64,000 nt of DNA from Sphingomonas taxi. Lineage in GTDB: Bacteria; Pseudomonadota; Alphaproteobacteria; Sphingomonadales; Sphingomonadaceae. Every line of letters starts with the position of its first letter. Positions within the stretch are counted from its first letter, which is position 1. Below, one piece after another: positions 32,456 to 41,949 of the stretch. A program made the translations under genes and the position numbers. The notes beneath the pieces are model-generated. The model had not been told where the DNA came from, searched no databases, and was given only the letters and a program-made list of their open reading frames with translations. The stretch covers positions 992,001-1,056,000 of the forward strand of contig NZ_CP009571.1 in the NCBI RefSeq assembly GCF_000764535.1. Reading direction: 5' to 3'.

Positions 32456-33371
32456 CGCCGATTGGGACGCCGCCTATCGCTGGATCGAGCAGGACCCCGC
32501 GCACGGCTATGCCTTCGCCAAGGTCGAGGCGGGTTGGGCGCTTGCCGCCCGGTTGCGCGACTCCCCGCCCGAGCAGTCGATCCTGGCGACGCCCCCGGCC
32601 CCGGTGTCGATCGCTACAGCGCGGCAGGATCCGGCACCTACGGTCAGCCGGCGCCGCGCGATGGGCGGGATCGCCGCCGCCCTGATCGCGGCGATCGGCG
32701 CGATCGCCTGGCGTCGCGGCGATCGGGACGGCCATTATACGACCGGAATCGGCGAACGGCGCGCCGTGACGCTCGCCGACGGCAGCCTGATGCGGCTCAA
32801 CACCGATACCGCGGTCATCGTCGATCTGGCACTCGAACGCCGTTCGATCCGGCTGTTGCGCGGCGAAGCGAGCTTCGACGTCGCGCACGACACAAGCCGT
32901 CCGTTCGTCGTCGCGGCCGACGAGGCGCGCGTCCGTGCGGTCGGCACCGCCTTCACGGTGCGGCTGCGCCCCGATCTTACCGAGGTGACCGTGAGCGAGG
33001 GTGTCGTCGGCGTGCGCGACGGCGGCCGGACCGAGCGCCCGGTCGCGGCGGGCAATGCCGCGGCGATGCGACGCGGGACGATCGCGGTGACGCCGCTGGC
33101 GCACGGCGATATCCAGCGACGTCTCGCGTGGCAGGACGGGCGGCTGAGCTTCGACGGCGATACGCTGGAACAGGCGGTCGACGAGTTCAATCGCTATCGC
33201 ACCGTGCCGATCGTGATCGGCGATCCGACGCTGGCCGGCATCCGGATCGGCGGTACCTTCCGGTCCGATCGATCGGGTGATTTCGCCCGCGCGCTCGAAC
33301 AGAGCTTCGGCATCCGCGCAATCGAAGGAGCCGACGGTTCCCTGCTTCTGGTTCCGGCAGGCGACGGATAG
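32364..33371 (+). CDS. FecR-like transmembrane sigma regulator
   Basis: A 335-residue single-pass inner membrane protein. Residues 10-60 form the cytoplasmic sigma-binding (DUF4880-like) part (AIDAEATRLFLAARAS), one membrane segment lies near 99-113 (GGIAAALIAAIGAIAW), and the periplasmic FecR domain follows (GERRAVTLADGSLMRLNTDT). A C-terminal STN-like part begins near 265 (LSFDGDTLEQAVDEFNRYR). The only reasonable start in frame is TTG 32364, deep inside the sigma gene, and it lacks a strong ribosome site, so translation probably depends on the upstream gene. Confidence 0.82.
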   Translation: MDGPCTSATIRQAIDAEATRLFLAARASEADADWDAAYRWIEQDPAHGYAFAKVEAGWALAARLRDSPPEQSILATPPAPVSIATARQDPAPTVSRRRAMGGIAAALIAAIGAIAWRRGDRDGHYTTGIGERRAVTLADGSLMRLNTDTAVIVDLALERRSIRLLRGEASFDVAHDTSRPFVVAADEARVRAVGTAFTVRLRPDLTEVTVSEGVVGVRDGGRTERPVAAGNAAAMRRGTIAVTPLAHGDIQRRLAWQDGRLSFDGDTLEQAVDEFNRYRTVPIVIGDPTLAGIRIGGTFRSDRSGDFARALEQSFGIRAIEGADGSLLLVPAGDG

Positions 33372-33480
33372 CAGAAACGCGCGGCCCACCCGTTTGGCAC
33401 GGAGAGAGGCGGGCGTCGAACGTCCCGACGCGGACCCGGAGTCCGATCAACCCGCTCCGCCCATACAACAGGGGAAGCTT

Positions 33481-35034
33481 ATGTTCCGTCGTCCGATCGT
33501 CCGATTGCTCCCCCTCGCGCTCCTCGTTGCCGCCGCGCCGCAGGCGGCGGTGGAGACGGACGGCGAAGGGGGCCACGGCGTGCCGCTACCCGCGACCGGC
33601 CTTACCCCGCCGGCCTTCAAGCCGATCCAATCGGACCTGTTCGGGGTCGCTGGCTCGCTGTCCAACGCATGGGCCGACATGGACAATGACGGCGATCTCG
33701 ACTTTGCGGTGTCGCTGAAGAGCGGCGAGCTGCGCCTCTATCGCAACGACGGCGGCACCTTCGTCAGCGTCGGCGCGGCGATGGGCCTGCCGACGACGGG
33801 ACACGAATTGCGCGGGCTCAGCTGGGGCGATTACGACGGCGACGGCTGGCTCGACCTGCTCGGCGGCGCGACCGATCCGAAACAGCCGACGCTCGTCTTT
33901 CACAACCGCAAGGGCAAGGGGTTCGAGGAGGTCGGCGCGGCGATCGGGCTCGGCTTCTCCGGACGCTCGGCGCGGCAGACCAGCTGGGTCGACTATGACA
34001 ACGACGGCGATGTCGATCTCTATGCGGCCGACCGGATCGGTGCCAACCGGCTGATGCGGAACGATGGCGGTCGCTTCACACAGGTGTTTGCCGGAACGGG
34101 CGTCTCCGATCCGCGTCCCACCGTCGGCGCCTGCTGGTTCGACTATGACGAGGACGGCGACCTCGATCTGTTCCTTGCCAATCAATCCGGTGCCGCCGAC
34201 GCTTTGTGGCGCAACGACGGCGCGCGTTTCGTCGACGTCGCCGTCGCGGCCGGCGTCGCCGGACCGAAGCGGACCAAGGACGAGGGCGGCGTCGGCTGCG
34301 CGATCGGCGACTACGACAATGACGGGCGGCTCGACCTGTTCGTGCCCAATTACGGGCCGAACGCACTCTATCGCAATCGCGGCGATGGCACGTTCGACAA
34401 TGTGTCGGTCGCCGCCGGGGTCGGCTTCGACAATCACGGCGTCGGCGCCGCTTGGGGCGATTACGACAATGACGGTTGGCTCGATCTGTCGATCATGGCC
34501 TATGAGGGGCCGGTCGGAAATCAGCAGCCGACCAACGCGCTGCTTCACAACGAACCCGATGGCAAGGGCGGCCGGCGGTTCGTCAACGTCCTGCCCCGCG
34601 ACAGCGTGATGAACGCCGGCGACCATGGCGTGCAATGGGTCGACTATGATCGCGACGGCGCGCTCGATCTGTCGGTGACCGATGGATACGGCCCGGTCGG
34701 CGGTCACTTCCTGTTCCGCAACGGGCTGGCGAAGAGCGCCGCCGCCCGCAGCCTGTCGGTGCTGGTGCTCGACGCGAAGGGGCATTTTACGCGACCCGGT
34801 GCCGAAGTGCGGCTGCGCGGCGGCGACGGACGCATCCTCGCGACGCGCCAGGTCGGCACCGGCGATGGCTATAACACGCAAAGCGCGCAGCCGGTGCACT
34901 TCGGCGTTGCCGAGGCGCGTGCCGTGACGGTCGAGGTGACGTATTTGCGCCATGGAAAACGGGTCGTTCAGCGTCGCGCGAACGTTCGCATCGCCGATTA
35001 TGGTGGCCGTGCGCTCGTCGTTCGCGAGAAATAG
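33481..35034 (+). CDS. Secreted FG-GAP/VCBS-repeat protein with ASPIC/UnbV C-terminus
   Basis: A 517-residue exported protein (signal VRLLPLALLVAAAPQA). It contains seven calcium-binding-type repeats with the core DxDxDGxxD, from DMDNDGDLD near residue 66 to DYDRDGALD near 387, arranged as a beta-propeller. An ASPIC/UnbV segment follows near 435-500 (GAEVRLRGGDGRILATRQVG). Homologues (CRTAC1-like) are common in proteobacteria without a firm role. It lies 109 bp after fecR on the same strand, so it may be co-regulated with the sigma pair. It is convergent with acs. Confidence 0.82.
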   Translation: MFRRPIVRLLPLALLVAAAPQAAVETDGEGGHGVPLPATGLTPPAFKPIQSDLFGVAGSLSNAWADMDNDGDLDFAVSLKSGELRLYRNDGGTFVSVGAAMGLPTTGHELRGLSWGDYDGDGWLDLLGGATDPKQPTLVFHNRKGKGFEEVGAAIGLGFSGRSARQTSWVDYDNDGDVDLYAADRIGANRLMRNDGGRFTQVFAGTGVSDPRPTVGACWFDYDEDGDLDLFLANQSGAADALWRNDGARFVDVAVAAGVAGPKRTKDEGGVGCAIGDYDNDGRLDLFVPNYGPNALYRNRGDGTFDNVSVAAGVGFDNHGVGAAWGDYDNDGWLDLSIMAYEGPVGNQQPTNALLHNEPDGKGGRRFVNVLPRDSVMNAGDHGVQWVDYDRDGALDLSVTDGYGPVGGHFLFRNGLAKSAAARSLSVLVLDAKGHFTRPGAEVRLRGGDGRILATRQVGTGDGYNTQSAQPVHFGVAEARAVTVEVTYLRHGKRVVQRRANVRIADYGGRALVVREK

Positions 35035-35086
35035 CGACGGGCGAAAGGCGGGGCCTGCGATCGACGCCGATGATCCGAACGCGGCT

Positions 35087-36994
35087 CTAGCCGGGCACTC
35101 TGGCCTGCGATTCGGAGAGGAGGGCCTTCACCACGCCGGGATCAGCGAGCGTCGAAGTATCGCCGAGGCTTGCCGTATCCCCCTCGGCGATCTTGCGCAG
35201 GATGCGGCGCATGATCTTGCCCGAGCGGGTCTTGGGCAGGCCGGGGGCGAACTGGATCGCGTCGGGGGTCGCGATCGGGCCGATCTCGCGCCGCACCCAG
35301 TCGCGCAAGGCCGCGCGCAGCGTCTCGTCGGCGGCGACGCCGGCGTTCAGCGTGACATAGGCATAGATCCCCTGCCCCTTCACGTCGTGCGGAAAGCCGA
35401 CCACCGCCGCCTCGGCGACATCGGCGTGGAGGACGAGCGCGCTCTCCACCTCGGCGGTGCCCATGCGATGACCGCTGACGTTGATCACGTCGTCGACGCG
35501 GCCGGTGATCCACCAATAGCCGTCCGCGTCGCGTCGCGCGCCATCGCCGGTGGTGTAGACGCCCGGATAGAGGCTGAAATAGGCGTCGAAGAAGCGCGCG
35601 GGATCGCCCCACAGGCCGCGCATCTGCCCGGGCCAGGAAGCGGCGATGACCAGATTGCCCTCCGCCGCGCCATCCAGTTCGCGGCCCTCGGCATCGAGCA
35701 GGCGCGGATCGACGCCGTGGAAGGGCAGGCTCGCCGAGCCGGGCTTGGCCGGCGTGCCGGGCAGCGGCGTGATCATATGGCCGCCGGTCTCGGTCTGCCA
35801 CCAGGTGTCCATCACCGGACAGCGGCCGCCGCCGACGACGTCGTGATACCAGCGCCATGCCTCGGGATTGATCGGCTCGCCGACCGATCCCAGCAGCTTG
35901 AGCGAGGCGCGGCTGGTGCCGGTGACATAAGCGTCCCCCTCCTTCATCAGCGCGCGCAGCGCGGTCGGCGCGGTATAGAGCGTCGTCACGCGATGCCGGT
36001 CGACCACCTCCCATATCCGCGCCGGGGTCGGCCAGTTGGGAACGCCCTCGTACATCAGCGTCGTCGCGCCATTGGCGAGCGGGCCGTAGACGATATAGCT
36101 GTGGCCGGTGACCCAGCCGATATCGGCGGCGCACCAATAGACGTCGGGCGCGGTGTAATCGAACACCGTCGCGTGCGTCATCGCCGCCCACAGCAGATAG
36201 CCGCCGGTGCTGTGGACGACGCCCTTGGGCTTGCCGGTCGAACCGCTGGTGTAGAGGATGAACAAGGGGTCCTCCGCCGCCATCGGCTCGGGCGGGCAGT
36301 CGGCGGCGACGTTCAGCGCGGCCTCGTGATACCAGATGTCGCGGCCCGCGGTCATCGGCACCTCGGCGCCGGTCGCGCGGACGACGAGGACGTGGTCGAC
36401 GGCGCGCGCGATCGCCAGCGCCTCGTCGACGCAAGCCTTGAGCGCGATCGTGCGGCCGCCGCGGCGGCCCTGGTCGGCGGTGATGACGATCCGGCTGTCG
36501 CAATCGGCGATCCGGCCGGCGAGCGCCTCGGCGGAAAAGCCGGCGAACACCACCGAATGGACCGCGCCGATCCGCGCGCAGGCGAGCATCGCGAACGCCG
36601 CCTCGGGGATCATCGGCATATAGAGGGTGATCCGGTCGCCCTTCCCCGCGCCGAGCCCTTTGAGCACGTTGGCGAAGCGCGACACCTCACGGTGCAGTTC
36701 GGCATAAGTGATGTGGCGCGGCGCGGTGGTGGGATCGTCGCCCTCCCACAGGATCGCGACCTGATCGCCGCGCGTGGCGAGATGGCGGTCGATGCAATTG
36801 GCGGCGACGTTGAGCACGCCGTCCTCGAACCAGCGGATATGGAAATCGTCGCGATCGAACGACCAGTCGCCCGCGCGCGACGGCGCCGTCATCCAGTCGA
36901 GCCGGGTCGCCGCCTCCAGCCAGAAGCCATCGGGATCGGCGAGCGAACGGGCGTGGACGGCCTGACGGTCGGCGAGCGGGGTGGCGTTCGACAT
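35087..36994 (-). CDS. acs: Acetyl-CoA synthetase (AMP-forming)
   Basis: A 635-residue cytoplasmic ligase turning acetate, ATP and CoA into acetyl-CoA. Landmarks are the P-loop-like [38 protein letters not shown] and the acetylation-regulated lysine motif [11 protein letters not shown] near the end. Length fits Acs. It lies 18 nt after the GntR-type gene and is probably the last gene of the madL-madM-gntR operon. The neighbouring malonate decarboxylase releases acetate from malonate, so Acs completes the route. A propionate-preferring relative cannot be excluded. Confidence 0.92.
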   Translation of the reverse strand: MSNATPLADRQAVHARSLADPDGFWLEAATRLDWMTAPSRAGDWSFDRDDFHIRWFEDGVLNVAANCIDRHLATRGDQVAILWEGDDPTTAPRHITYAELHREVSRFANVLKGLGAGKGDRITLYMPMIPEAAFAMLACARIGAVHSVVFAGFSAEALAGRIADCDSRIVITADQGRRGGRTIALKACVDEALAIARAVDHVLVVRATGAEVPMTAGRDIWYHEAALNVAADCPPEPMAAEDPLFILYTSGSTGKPKGVVHSTGGYLLWAAMTHATVFDYTAPDVYWCAADIGWVTGHSYIVYGPLANGATTLMYEGVPNWPTPARIWEVVDRHRVTTLYTAPTALRALMKEGDAYVTGTSRASLKLLGSVGEPINPEAWRWYHDVVGGGRCPVMDTWWQTETGGHMITPLPGTPAKPGSASLPFHGVDPRLLDAEGRELDGAAEGNLVIAASWPGQMRGLWGDPARFFDAYFSLYPGVYTTGDGARRDADGYWWITGRVDDVINVSGHRMGTAEVESALVLHADVAEAAVVGFPHDVKGQGIYAYVTLNAGVAADETLRAALRDWVRREIGPIATPDAIQFAPGLPKTRSGKIMRRILRKIAEGDTASLGDTSTLADPGVVKALLSESQARVPG

Positions 36995-37012
36995 GGCATC
37001 TCTCCTTGGCGT

Positions 37013-37696
37013 TCAGCCGATCGCGTCGTGATCGGCGATATAGCGGTCGAGCGCGCTCGCCGCGTTGAGCATATGCGCGCGCATCCGGCGCGCCGCAGTC
37101 TCGCCATCGCCCTCGGCGATCGCCGCCATCACGCCGTCATGCTCCTCGCGCGAGCGGAGGATGCGGCGGCCCTGGCGCAATTGCGTGCGGCGGAAGGCGT
37201 TGAGACGGGTGCGCGTCGCGATCGCCTGTTCGGCGAGGAAGGCGTTGTGCGTCGCGTGATAGAGCGTCTCGTGAAAGGCCCGGTTGAACGCGTCATAGGC
37301 GTCGACATCGTCCGCCTCGACCATCGCCAGCGACGAATCATGGAGCTGGATCAGCCGGCTGCGCTCAAGCGGCGTCATGCGGTTGGTGGCGAGCCGCACG
37401 CACATCGCCTCGATCTCCGCCATCGCCTCGAACATGTCCATGATCCGCTCGGGGGTCAGCCGGGTGACGACGACGCCGCGACGCGGGCGCATCTCGGCTA
37501 GGCCGCTGACCGCGAGCTGGCGCAGCGCCTCGCGCACCGGCGTCCGCGACGCGCCGAACCGGTCGGCGAGCTGCTGCTCGTCGAGCTGCGTGCCGGCACG
37601 CAGCGCTCCGCTGGCGATCTCGTCGGTCAGCGCGTTGCGGATCCGGTCGGACAGCAATGTCCGCTCCTCGCCCAGCTCGTCCACGTCACTCGCCAT
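37013..37696 (-). CDS. GntR/FCD-family regulator, MdcY-like
   Basis: A 227-residue regulator with an N-terminal winged helix (LSDRIRNALTDEIASGALRAG, then RFGASRTPVREALRQL) and a C-terminal FCD ligand domain with the metal-type histidine positions (FHETLYHATHN, REEHDGVMAAI). GntR proteins named MdcY or MatR repress malonate genes and bind a palindrome close to ATTGTATACAAT; a similar box lies at 38993-39004. It starts 2 nt after the madM stop. A malonate-responsive role is inferred from context and the operator match. Confidence 0.86.
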   Translation of the reverse strand: MASDVDELGEERTLLSDRIRNALTDEIASGALRAGTQLDEQQLADRFGASRTPVREALRQLAVSGLAEMRPRRGVVVTRLTPERIMDMFEAMAEIEAMCVRLATNRMTPLERSRLIQLHDSSLAMVEADDVDAYDAFNRAFHETLYHATHNAFLAEQAIATRTRLNAFRRTQLRQGRRILRSREEHDGVMAAIAEGDGETAARRMRAHMLNAASALDRYIADHDAIG

Positions 37697-37698
37697 CG

Positions 37699-38466
37699 TC
37701 AGCCCCCCACGATCCCGCGCACCGCCAGATAGAGGATCGACGGCGCGACCAGACAGCCAAGACCGGTGTGGAAGGTCGCGGTCAAGGCGCCATAAGGCAC
37801 GAGCCGCCGGTCGGTGGCGGCAAGCCCGCCCGAAACGCCGCTGACGGTGCCCATCAGCCCGCCGAACACCATCGCGCTGCGCGGATTGTTTAGACCAATG
37901 AAGCGCGCCACCAGCGGCGTGCCGATCATCACCAGCACGGCCTTCAGCACGCCGGTGGCGATCGACAGCGCGATCACCGCCGAACTGGCGCCCAGCGCGG
38001 CGCCGGTGACCGGACCGACGATATAGGTGACCGCGCCCGCGCCGATCGTCGTCATCGACACCGCATCGGTATAGCCGAACGCCGCGGCGACCAGCGCGCC
38101 GAACACGAAGGGGATCACCGTGCCGAGCCCCAGGGCGACCGCGCCGATCAGCCCGGCCTTCTTCGCCTGCACGACATCGACCTCGAACGCGGTGGCGACG
38201 ATCGCGAAGTCGCGCAGCATCGCGCCGCCCATCAGGCCGATGCCGGCGAGGATCGGGATGTCGGCGACACCCTTCTCGCCGCCGGTCCACAGTCCGGCGG
38301 CGAAGGCGGCGGCCAGCCCGATGATGATCGCGATCGCCGAGCCGTGGACCCGACCACGGGTCAGATGTTTCGACAGTGCATTGGACAGCCACATGACCAG
38401 CCCGACCACCGCGAAGGCGGTGAGCAGCGCATTGGCGGCGAAGACATGGGTGAGCATCGCGGTCAT
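37699..38466 (-). CDS. madM: Malonate transporter subunit MadM
   Basis: A 255-residue inner membrane protein with about eight hydrophobic helices (LTAFAVVGLVMWLSNALS to CLVAPSILYLAVRGIVGG). It matches MadM, the larger half of the two-part MadL-MadM malonate:sodium/proton symporter. Its ATG overlaps the madL stop (ATGA). Many mdc clusters use MdcF instead; this cluster uses the Mad pair. Confidence 0.88.
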   Translation of the reverse strand: MTAMLTHVFAANALLTAFAVVGLVMWLSNALSKHLTRGRVHGSAIAIIIGLAAAFAAGLWTGGEKGVADIPILAGIGLMGGAMLRDFAIVATAFEVDVVQAKKAGLIGAVALGLGTVIPFVFGALVAAAFGYTDAVSMTTIGAGAVTYIVGPVTGAALGASSAVIALSIATGVLKAVLVMIGTPLVARFIGLNNPRSAMVFGGLMGTVSGVSGGLAATDRRLVPYGALTATFHTGLGCLVAPSILYLAVRGIVGG

Positions 38467-38897
38467 GCGGGGTCTCCCGCGGCGACGCGCGCCGCCTCGC
38501 GCGCGGCGGCGCTCCTCGCCTCGATCTCGTCCATCGTCTCGTTGGCGCCGCCCAGCCGGCTGAGGATCGCGACCATGCCGAAGCAGAGCAGCAGCGCGCC
38601 GACCGCGGCGATCACCACCACCGGGCCGCCCTCGGCAGCGGCGACGACATTCTGCTGCGCGGCCATGGCGACGACGATCGGAATGTAGAGCGCACCCCAG
38701 AATTCGACGCCGAGCTTGAGGCCATGGCTCATCAGCCCGCGCGCGCCGAGCCACAGCCGCGCCGCGATCAACAGGATCATCGCGATGCCGACCCCGCCGA
38801 CATTGGCCTTCACGCCGAGTGCGACCCCGAGCAGGTCGCCGAGGAACACGCCGATCAGTGTGCAGATGGCGAGCAGCGCCACGCCGGAGATCGTCAT
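38463..38897 (-). CDS. madL: Malonate transporter subunit MadL
   Basis: A 144-residue membrane protein with about four helices, matching MadL (GVALLAICTLIGVFLGDLLG, NVGGVGIAMILLIAARLWL, GVEFWGALYIPIVVAMAAQQ). It is the first gene of the leftward operon madL-madM-gntR-acs, divergent from mdcA across a 154-bp control region. ATG 38897 is chosen because the helix pattern begins there. Confidence 0.88.
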   Translation of the reverse strand: MTISGVALLAICTLIGVFLGDLLGVALGVKANVGGVGIAMILLIAARLWLGARGLMSHGLKLGVEFWGALYIPIVVAMAAQQNVVAAAEGGPVVVIAAVGALLLCFGMVAILSRLGGANETMDEIEARSAAAREAARVAAGDPA

Positions 38898-38992
38898 GCC
38901 GGCACCTGCGGGAACGCGCAGATCGGCCCATGCGTATGCATCGTCACGCTTCGCATCCTTCCATGTACGCCGATCTGTCGTCGGCACATTGC

Positions 38993-39034
38993 ATTGTATG
39001 CAAACTCTTGCATTCGACGCAATAGGCAATACAA
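38993..39034. promoter_or_regulatory. Candidate GntR (MdcY-like) operators between madL and mdcA
   Basis: ATTGTATGCAAA (38993-39004) matches the reported MdcY-type word ATTGTATACAAT at 10 of 12 positions. A further half-match on the other strand is CAATACAA (39027-39034), and a partial dyad TTGCATTCGACGCAA lies between (39008-39022). All are upstream of mdcA and could control both directions. Confidence 0.6.
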
Positions 39035-39051
39035 AGAGGGCATTCGGAGCA

Positions 39052-40719
39052 ATGTTTGGATACGGACGGGCGATGCGCGACTGGCACAGCAAACAAGCGG
39101 CGCGTACGGCGCGGATCGAAGCGGGCAGCCGTTTCGCCACGGGCAAGCTGGTCACCCCCGCCGACCTGACGCCGTTCCTCGAGACGGTGCTGCGTCCCGG
39201 CGACCGCGTCTGCCTGGAGGGCGACAACCAGAAACAGGCCGATGTCATCGCCCGCGCGCTCGCCGCGGTCGATCCGGCGCGGATCCACGATCTGCACATG
39301 GTCCAGTCGGGCGTGGTGCTGCCCGAGCATCTCGACCTGTTCGACAGCGGCATCGCGCGGCGGCTCGACTTCTCCTATTCGGGGCCGCAATCGGCACGGA
39401 TCGCGAAGATGCTGTTCGGCGGCACGATCGAGCTGGGCGCGGTCCACACCTATCTCGAGCTGTTCGCCCGCTATTTCATCGACCTGACGCCGCAGGTCGC
39501 GCTGATCGCCGCGGTCAGCGCCGATCGCGACGGCAATCTCTACACCGGCCCCAATACCGAGGACACGCCGACCGTGGTGGAGGCGACGACCTTCGGCAAC
39601 GGGCTGGTGATCGCGCAGGTCGGCGAGATCGTCGACAAGGTGCCACGTGTCGACATTCCGGGCGACCAGGTCCATTTCATCGTCGACGCCGCCAAGCCCT
39701 TCTATGTCGAGCCGCTCTTCACCCGCGACCCGGCGGCGATCACCGAGACGCAGATCCTCACCGCGATGCTGGCGATCAAGGGGCTGTACGAACCTTATGG
39801 CATCCGCCGGCTCAACCACGGCATCGGCTTCAACACCGCCGCGATCGAACTGCTGCTCCCGACCTATGGTGAGCGGCTCGGCCTCAAGGGCAAGGTGTGC
39901 ACCCATTGGGCGCTCAATCCGCATCCCACGCTGATCCCGGCGATCGAGGCGGGCTGGGTCGAGCAGGTCCATTGCTTCGGCTCGGAGGTCGGGATGGAGG
40001 ACTACCTTCGCGCCCGGCCCGATATCTTCTTCACCGGCCCGGACGGCTCGCTGCGTTCGAACCGCGCCTTCTGCCAGACTGCTGGCCTCTATGCCTGCGA
40101 CATGTTCATCGGCTCGACGCTGCAGATCGACCTGTCGGGGCATAGCTCGACCGTCACCGCCAACCGCATCGCCGGTTTCGGTGGCGCGCCCAACATGGGA
40201 TCGGACGCGCGCGGGCGGCGGCATCCGAGCAAACCCTGGCTGCGCGCCGGCGCCGAGGCCGATCCCGACGGCCCCGCCCCGCTCCGCCGCGGCCGCAAGC
40301 TCGTCGTCCAGATCGGCGAGACGTTCGGCGACGGCAACACGCCGATGTTCGTCGAACGCCTTTCCGCGCTCGACCTCGCCGAGAAGCTCGATCTCGATCT
40401 GGCGCCGGTGATGGTCTATGCCGACGACGTCACGCATATCGTCACCGAGGAGGGCATCGCCAACCTGCTGCTGTGCCGGACGAAGGACGAGCGCGAACAG
40501 GCGATCCGCGGCGTCGCGGGCTATACCGACATCGGTCGCGGCCGCGACAAGGCGATGGTCGAGCGGCTGCGCGAACGGCGGATCATCCAGCGGCCGCAGG
40601 ATCTCGGCATCGATCCGCTCGACGCCGACCGCAGCCTGCTCGCCGCACATTCGATCAAGGACCTGATGCTCGCCTCGGGCGGGCTCTACCGGCCGCCGAG
40701 CCGGTTCCGGAACTGGTAA
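39052..40719 (+). CDS. mdcA: Malonate decarboxylase alpha subunit (acetyl-S-ACP:malonate ACP transferase)
   Basis: A 555-residue CoA-transferase-like protein that exchanges malonate for acetate on the acyl carrier subunit. Recognised by overall similarity to MdcA, for example VLRPGDRVCLEGDNQKQAD, HDLHMVQSGVVLPEHLDLF, GETFGDGNTPMFVERL and the C-terminal ASGGLYRPPSRFRNW. ATG 39052 or ATG 39073 (MRDWHSKQ) may be the start; the second gives 548 residues, close to characterised MdcA. First gene of mdcACDEGBH. Confidence 0.93.
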   Translation: MFGYGRAMRDWHSKQAARTARIEAGSRFATGKLVTPADLTPFLETVLRPGDRVCLEGDNQKQADVIARALAAVDPARIHDLHMVQSGVVLPEHLDLFDSGIARRLDFSYSGPQSARIAKMLFGGTIELGAVHTYLELFARYFIDLTPQVALIAAVSADRDGNLYTGPNTEDTPTVVEATTFGNGLVIAQVGEIVDKVPRVDIPGDQVHFIVDAAKPFYVEPLFTRDPAAITETQILTAMLAIKGLYEPYGIRRLNHGIGFNTAAIELLLPTYGERLGLKGKVCTHWALNPHPTLIPAIEAGWVEQVHCFGSEVGMEDYLRARPDIFFTGPDGSLRSNRAFCQTAGLYACDMFIGSTLQIDLSGHSSTVTANRIAGFGGAPNMGSDARGRRHPSKPWLRAGAEADPDGPAPLRRGRKLVVQIGETFGDGNTPMFVERLSALDLAEKLDLDLAPVMVYADDVTHIVTEEGIANLLLCRTKDEREQAIRGVAGYTDIGRGRDKAMVERLRERRIIQRPQDLGIDPLDADRSLLAAHSIKDLMLASGGLYRPPSRFRNW

Positions 40720-40732
40720 GGGGACGCGGGAC

Positions 40733-41050
40733 ATGGAAACGCTTCGCTACGATATCGCCGCGCCGCGCGCCGCCGGCGGCGACCGGCAGACCGCGCTGGT
40801 CGGCGTCGTCGCCTCGGGCAATCTCGAGGTGCTACTCGAACGCGGTGGCGCCCCCGATCGCTGCACGATCGAGATCGCGACCGCGGCGCACGGCTTTGCC
40901 GAGCTCTGGGCGGCGGTGACCGCCGACGTGGTCGCGGCACGCGGCGGTGGCGGCCTGCGCATCGCGATCAACGACGGCGGTGCGCGGCCCGATACCGTCG
41001 CGCTGCGGCTGGCACAGGGCATCCGCCTGATCGAGGAGCCGGTCGCATGA
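40733..41050 (+). CDS. mdcC: Malonate decarboxylase acyl carrier subunit (delta)
   Basis: A 105-residue carrier protein. It bears the unusual prosthetic group 2'-(5''-triphosphoribosyl)-3'-dephospho-CoA, attached to a serine in the SGDLEVLL-type motif; here VVASGNLEVLLE gives S28. The malonyl and acetyl groups are held on this arm. It lies 13 nt after mdcA and overlaps mdcD (ATGA). Confidence 0.92.
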   Translation: METLRYDIAAPRAAGGDRQTALVGVVASGNLEVLLERGGAPDRCTIEIATAAHGFAELWAAVTADVVAARGGGGLRIAINDGGARPDTVALRLAQGIRLIEEPVA

Positions 41051-41949
41051 GCCATCTCCGGCAAAGCTGGTACGAGGCGAGCGCGCGAGCGCGCCTCGAC
41101 GCGCTGGTCGACCCCGGCAGTTTCGCCGAGTTCGTCGGTCCCGAGCGGCGCGAGACGAGCCCGCATCTGCCGATCTTCGATCTGCCGCGCCAGTTCGACG
41201 ACGGCATCGCGGTCGGCGCGGCGACGATCGACCGCACGCCGGTGCTGGTCGCCGCGCAGGAGGGCCGCTTCATGGGTGGCGCGTTCGGCGAGGTGCACGG
41301 CGCCAAGCTCACCGGCCTGCTCCGCGCCGCCGCGACGCTGCGCCGCGACGTGGTGATCGCCTTCGACACCGGCGGCGTGCGGTTGCAGGAGGCCAATGCC
41401 GGCGAACTTGCGATCGCCGAGATCATGCGCGCGGTGCTCGACGCACGGCTGGCGGGCGTGCGCGTCGTCGGGCTGATCGGCGGTCGCGCCGGTTGCTATG
41501 GCGGCGGCAGCCTGATCGCCGGCTGCTGTTCGGCACTGGTGATCTCCGAACAGGGGCGGCTCAGCGTGTCGGGACCCGAGGTGATCGAGACCAATCGCGG
41601 CGTCGAGGAATTCGACTCGCGCGACCGCGCGCTGGTGTGGCGGACGATGGGCGGCAAGCATCGCTATCTGATCGGTGGGGTCGACCTCTACGTCGACGAC
41701 GATGCCGCCGCCTTTCGCACCGCGACGCTCGACGCGCTGCATCGCCCCGCGACGCTGGACGCCGCCGTACTCGCGGCCGAACAGGCGCGGCTCGAACGCC
41801 GGCTGGCGCGCTTCGGCGACGCGCCCGACGGCCGTGACCTGTGGGCAGCGCTCGGCGTTGCCGATGCGGCGACCGTCCCCGATCTGGCGACCACCGATTT
41901 CCTCGCCGCTGCCGCCGGCCACCGGGAGAGTGCCGATGACGCCCGCTGA
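41047..41949 (+). CDS. mdcD: Malonate decarboxylase beta subunit
   Basis: A 300-residue crotonase/carboxyltransferase-fold subunit that with MdcE decarboxylates malonyl-S-ACP to acetyl-S-ACP. Landmarks: QEGRFMGGAFGEVHGAKL, FDTGGVRLQEANAGE and the oxyanion segment GGRAGCYGGGSLIAG. The ATG lies in the mdcC stop. The end overlaps mdcE by 14 nt. Confidence 0.92.
   Translation: MSHLRQSWYEASARARLDALVDPGSFAEFVGPERRETSPHLPIFDLPRQFDDGIAVGAATIDRTPVLVAAQEGRFMGGAFGEVHGAKLTGLLRAAATLRRDVVIAFDTGGVRLQEANAGELAIAEIMRAVLDARLAGVRVVGLIGGRAGCYGGGSLIAGCCSALVISEQGRLSVSGPEVIETNRGVEEFDSRDRALVWRTMGGKHRYLIGGVDLYVDDDAAAFRTATLDALHRPATLDAAVLAAEQARLERRLARFGDAPDGRDLWAALGVADAATVPDLATTDFLAAAAGHRESADDAR

Noticed and set aside
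34952..37501. 849-codon open frame opposite acs and the GntR gene
   Set aside because: Spans the boundary of two real genes and has no protein-like features.
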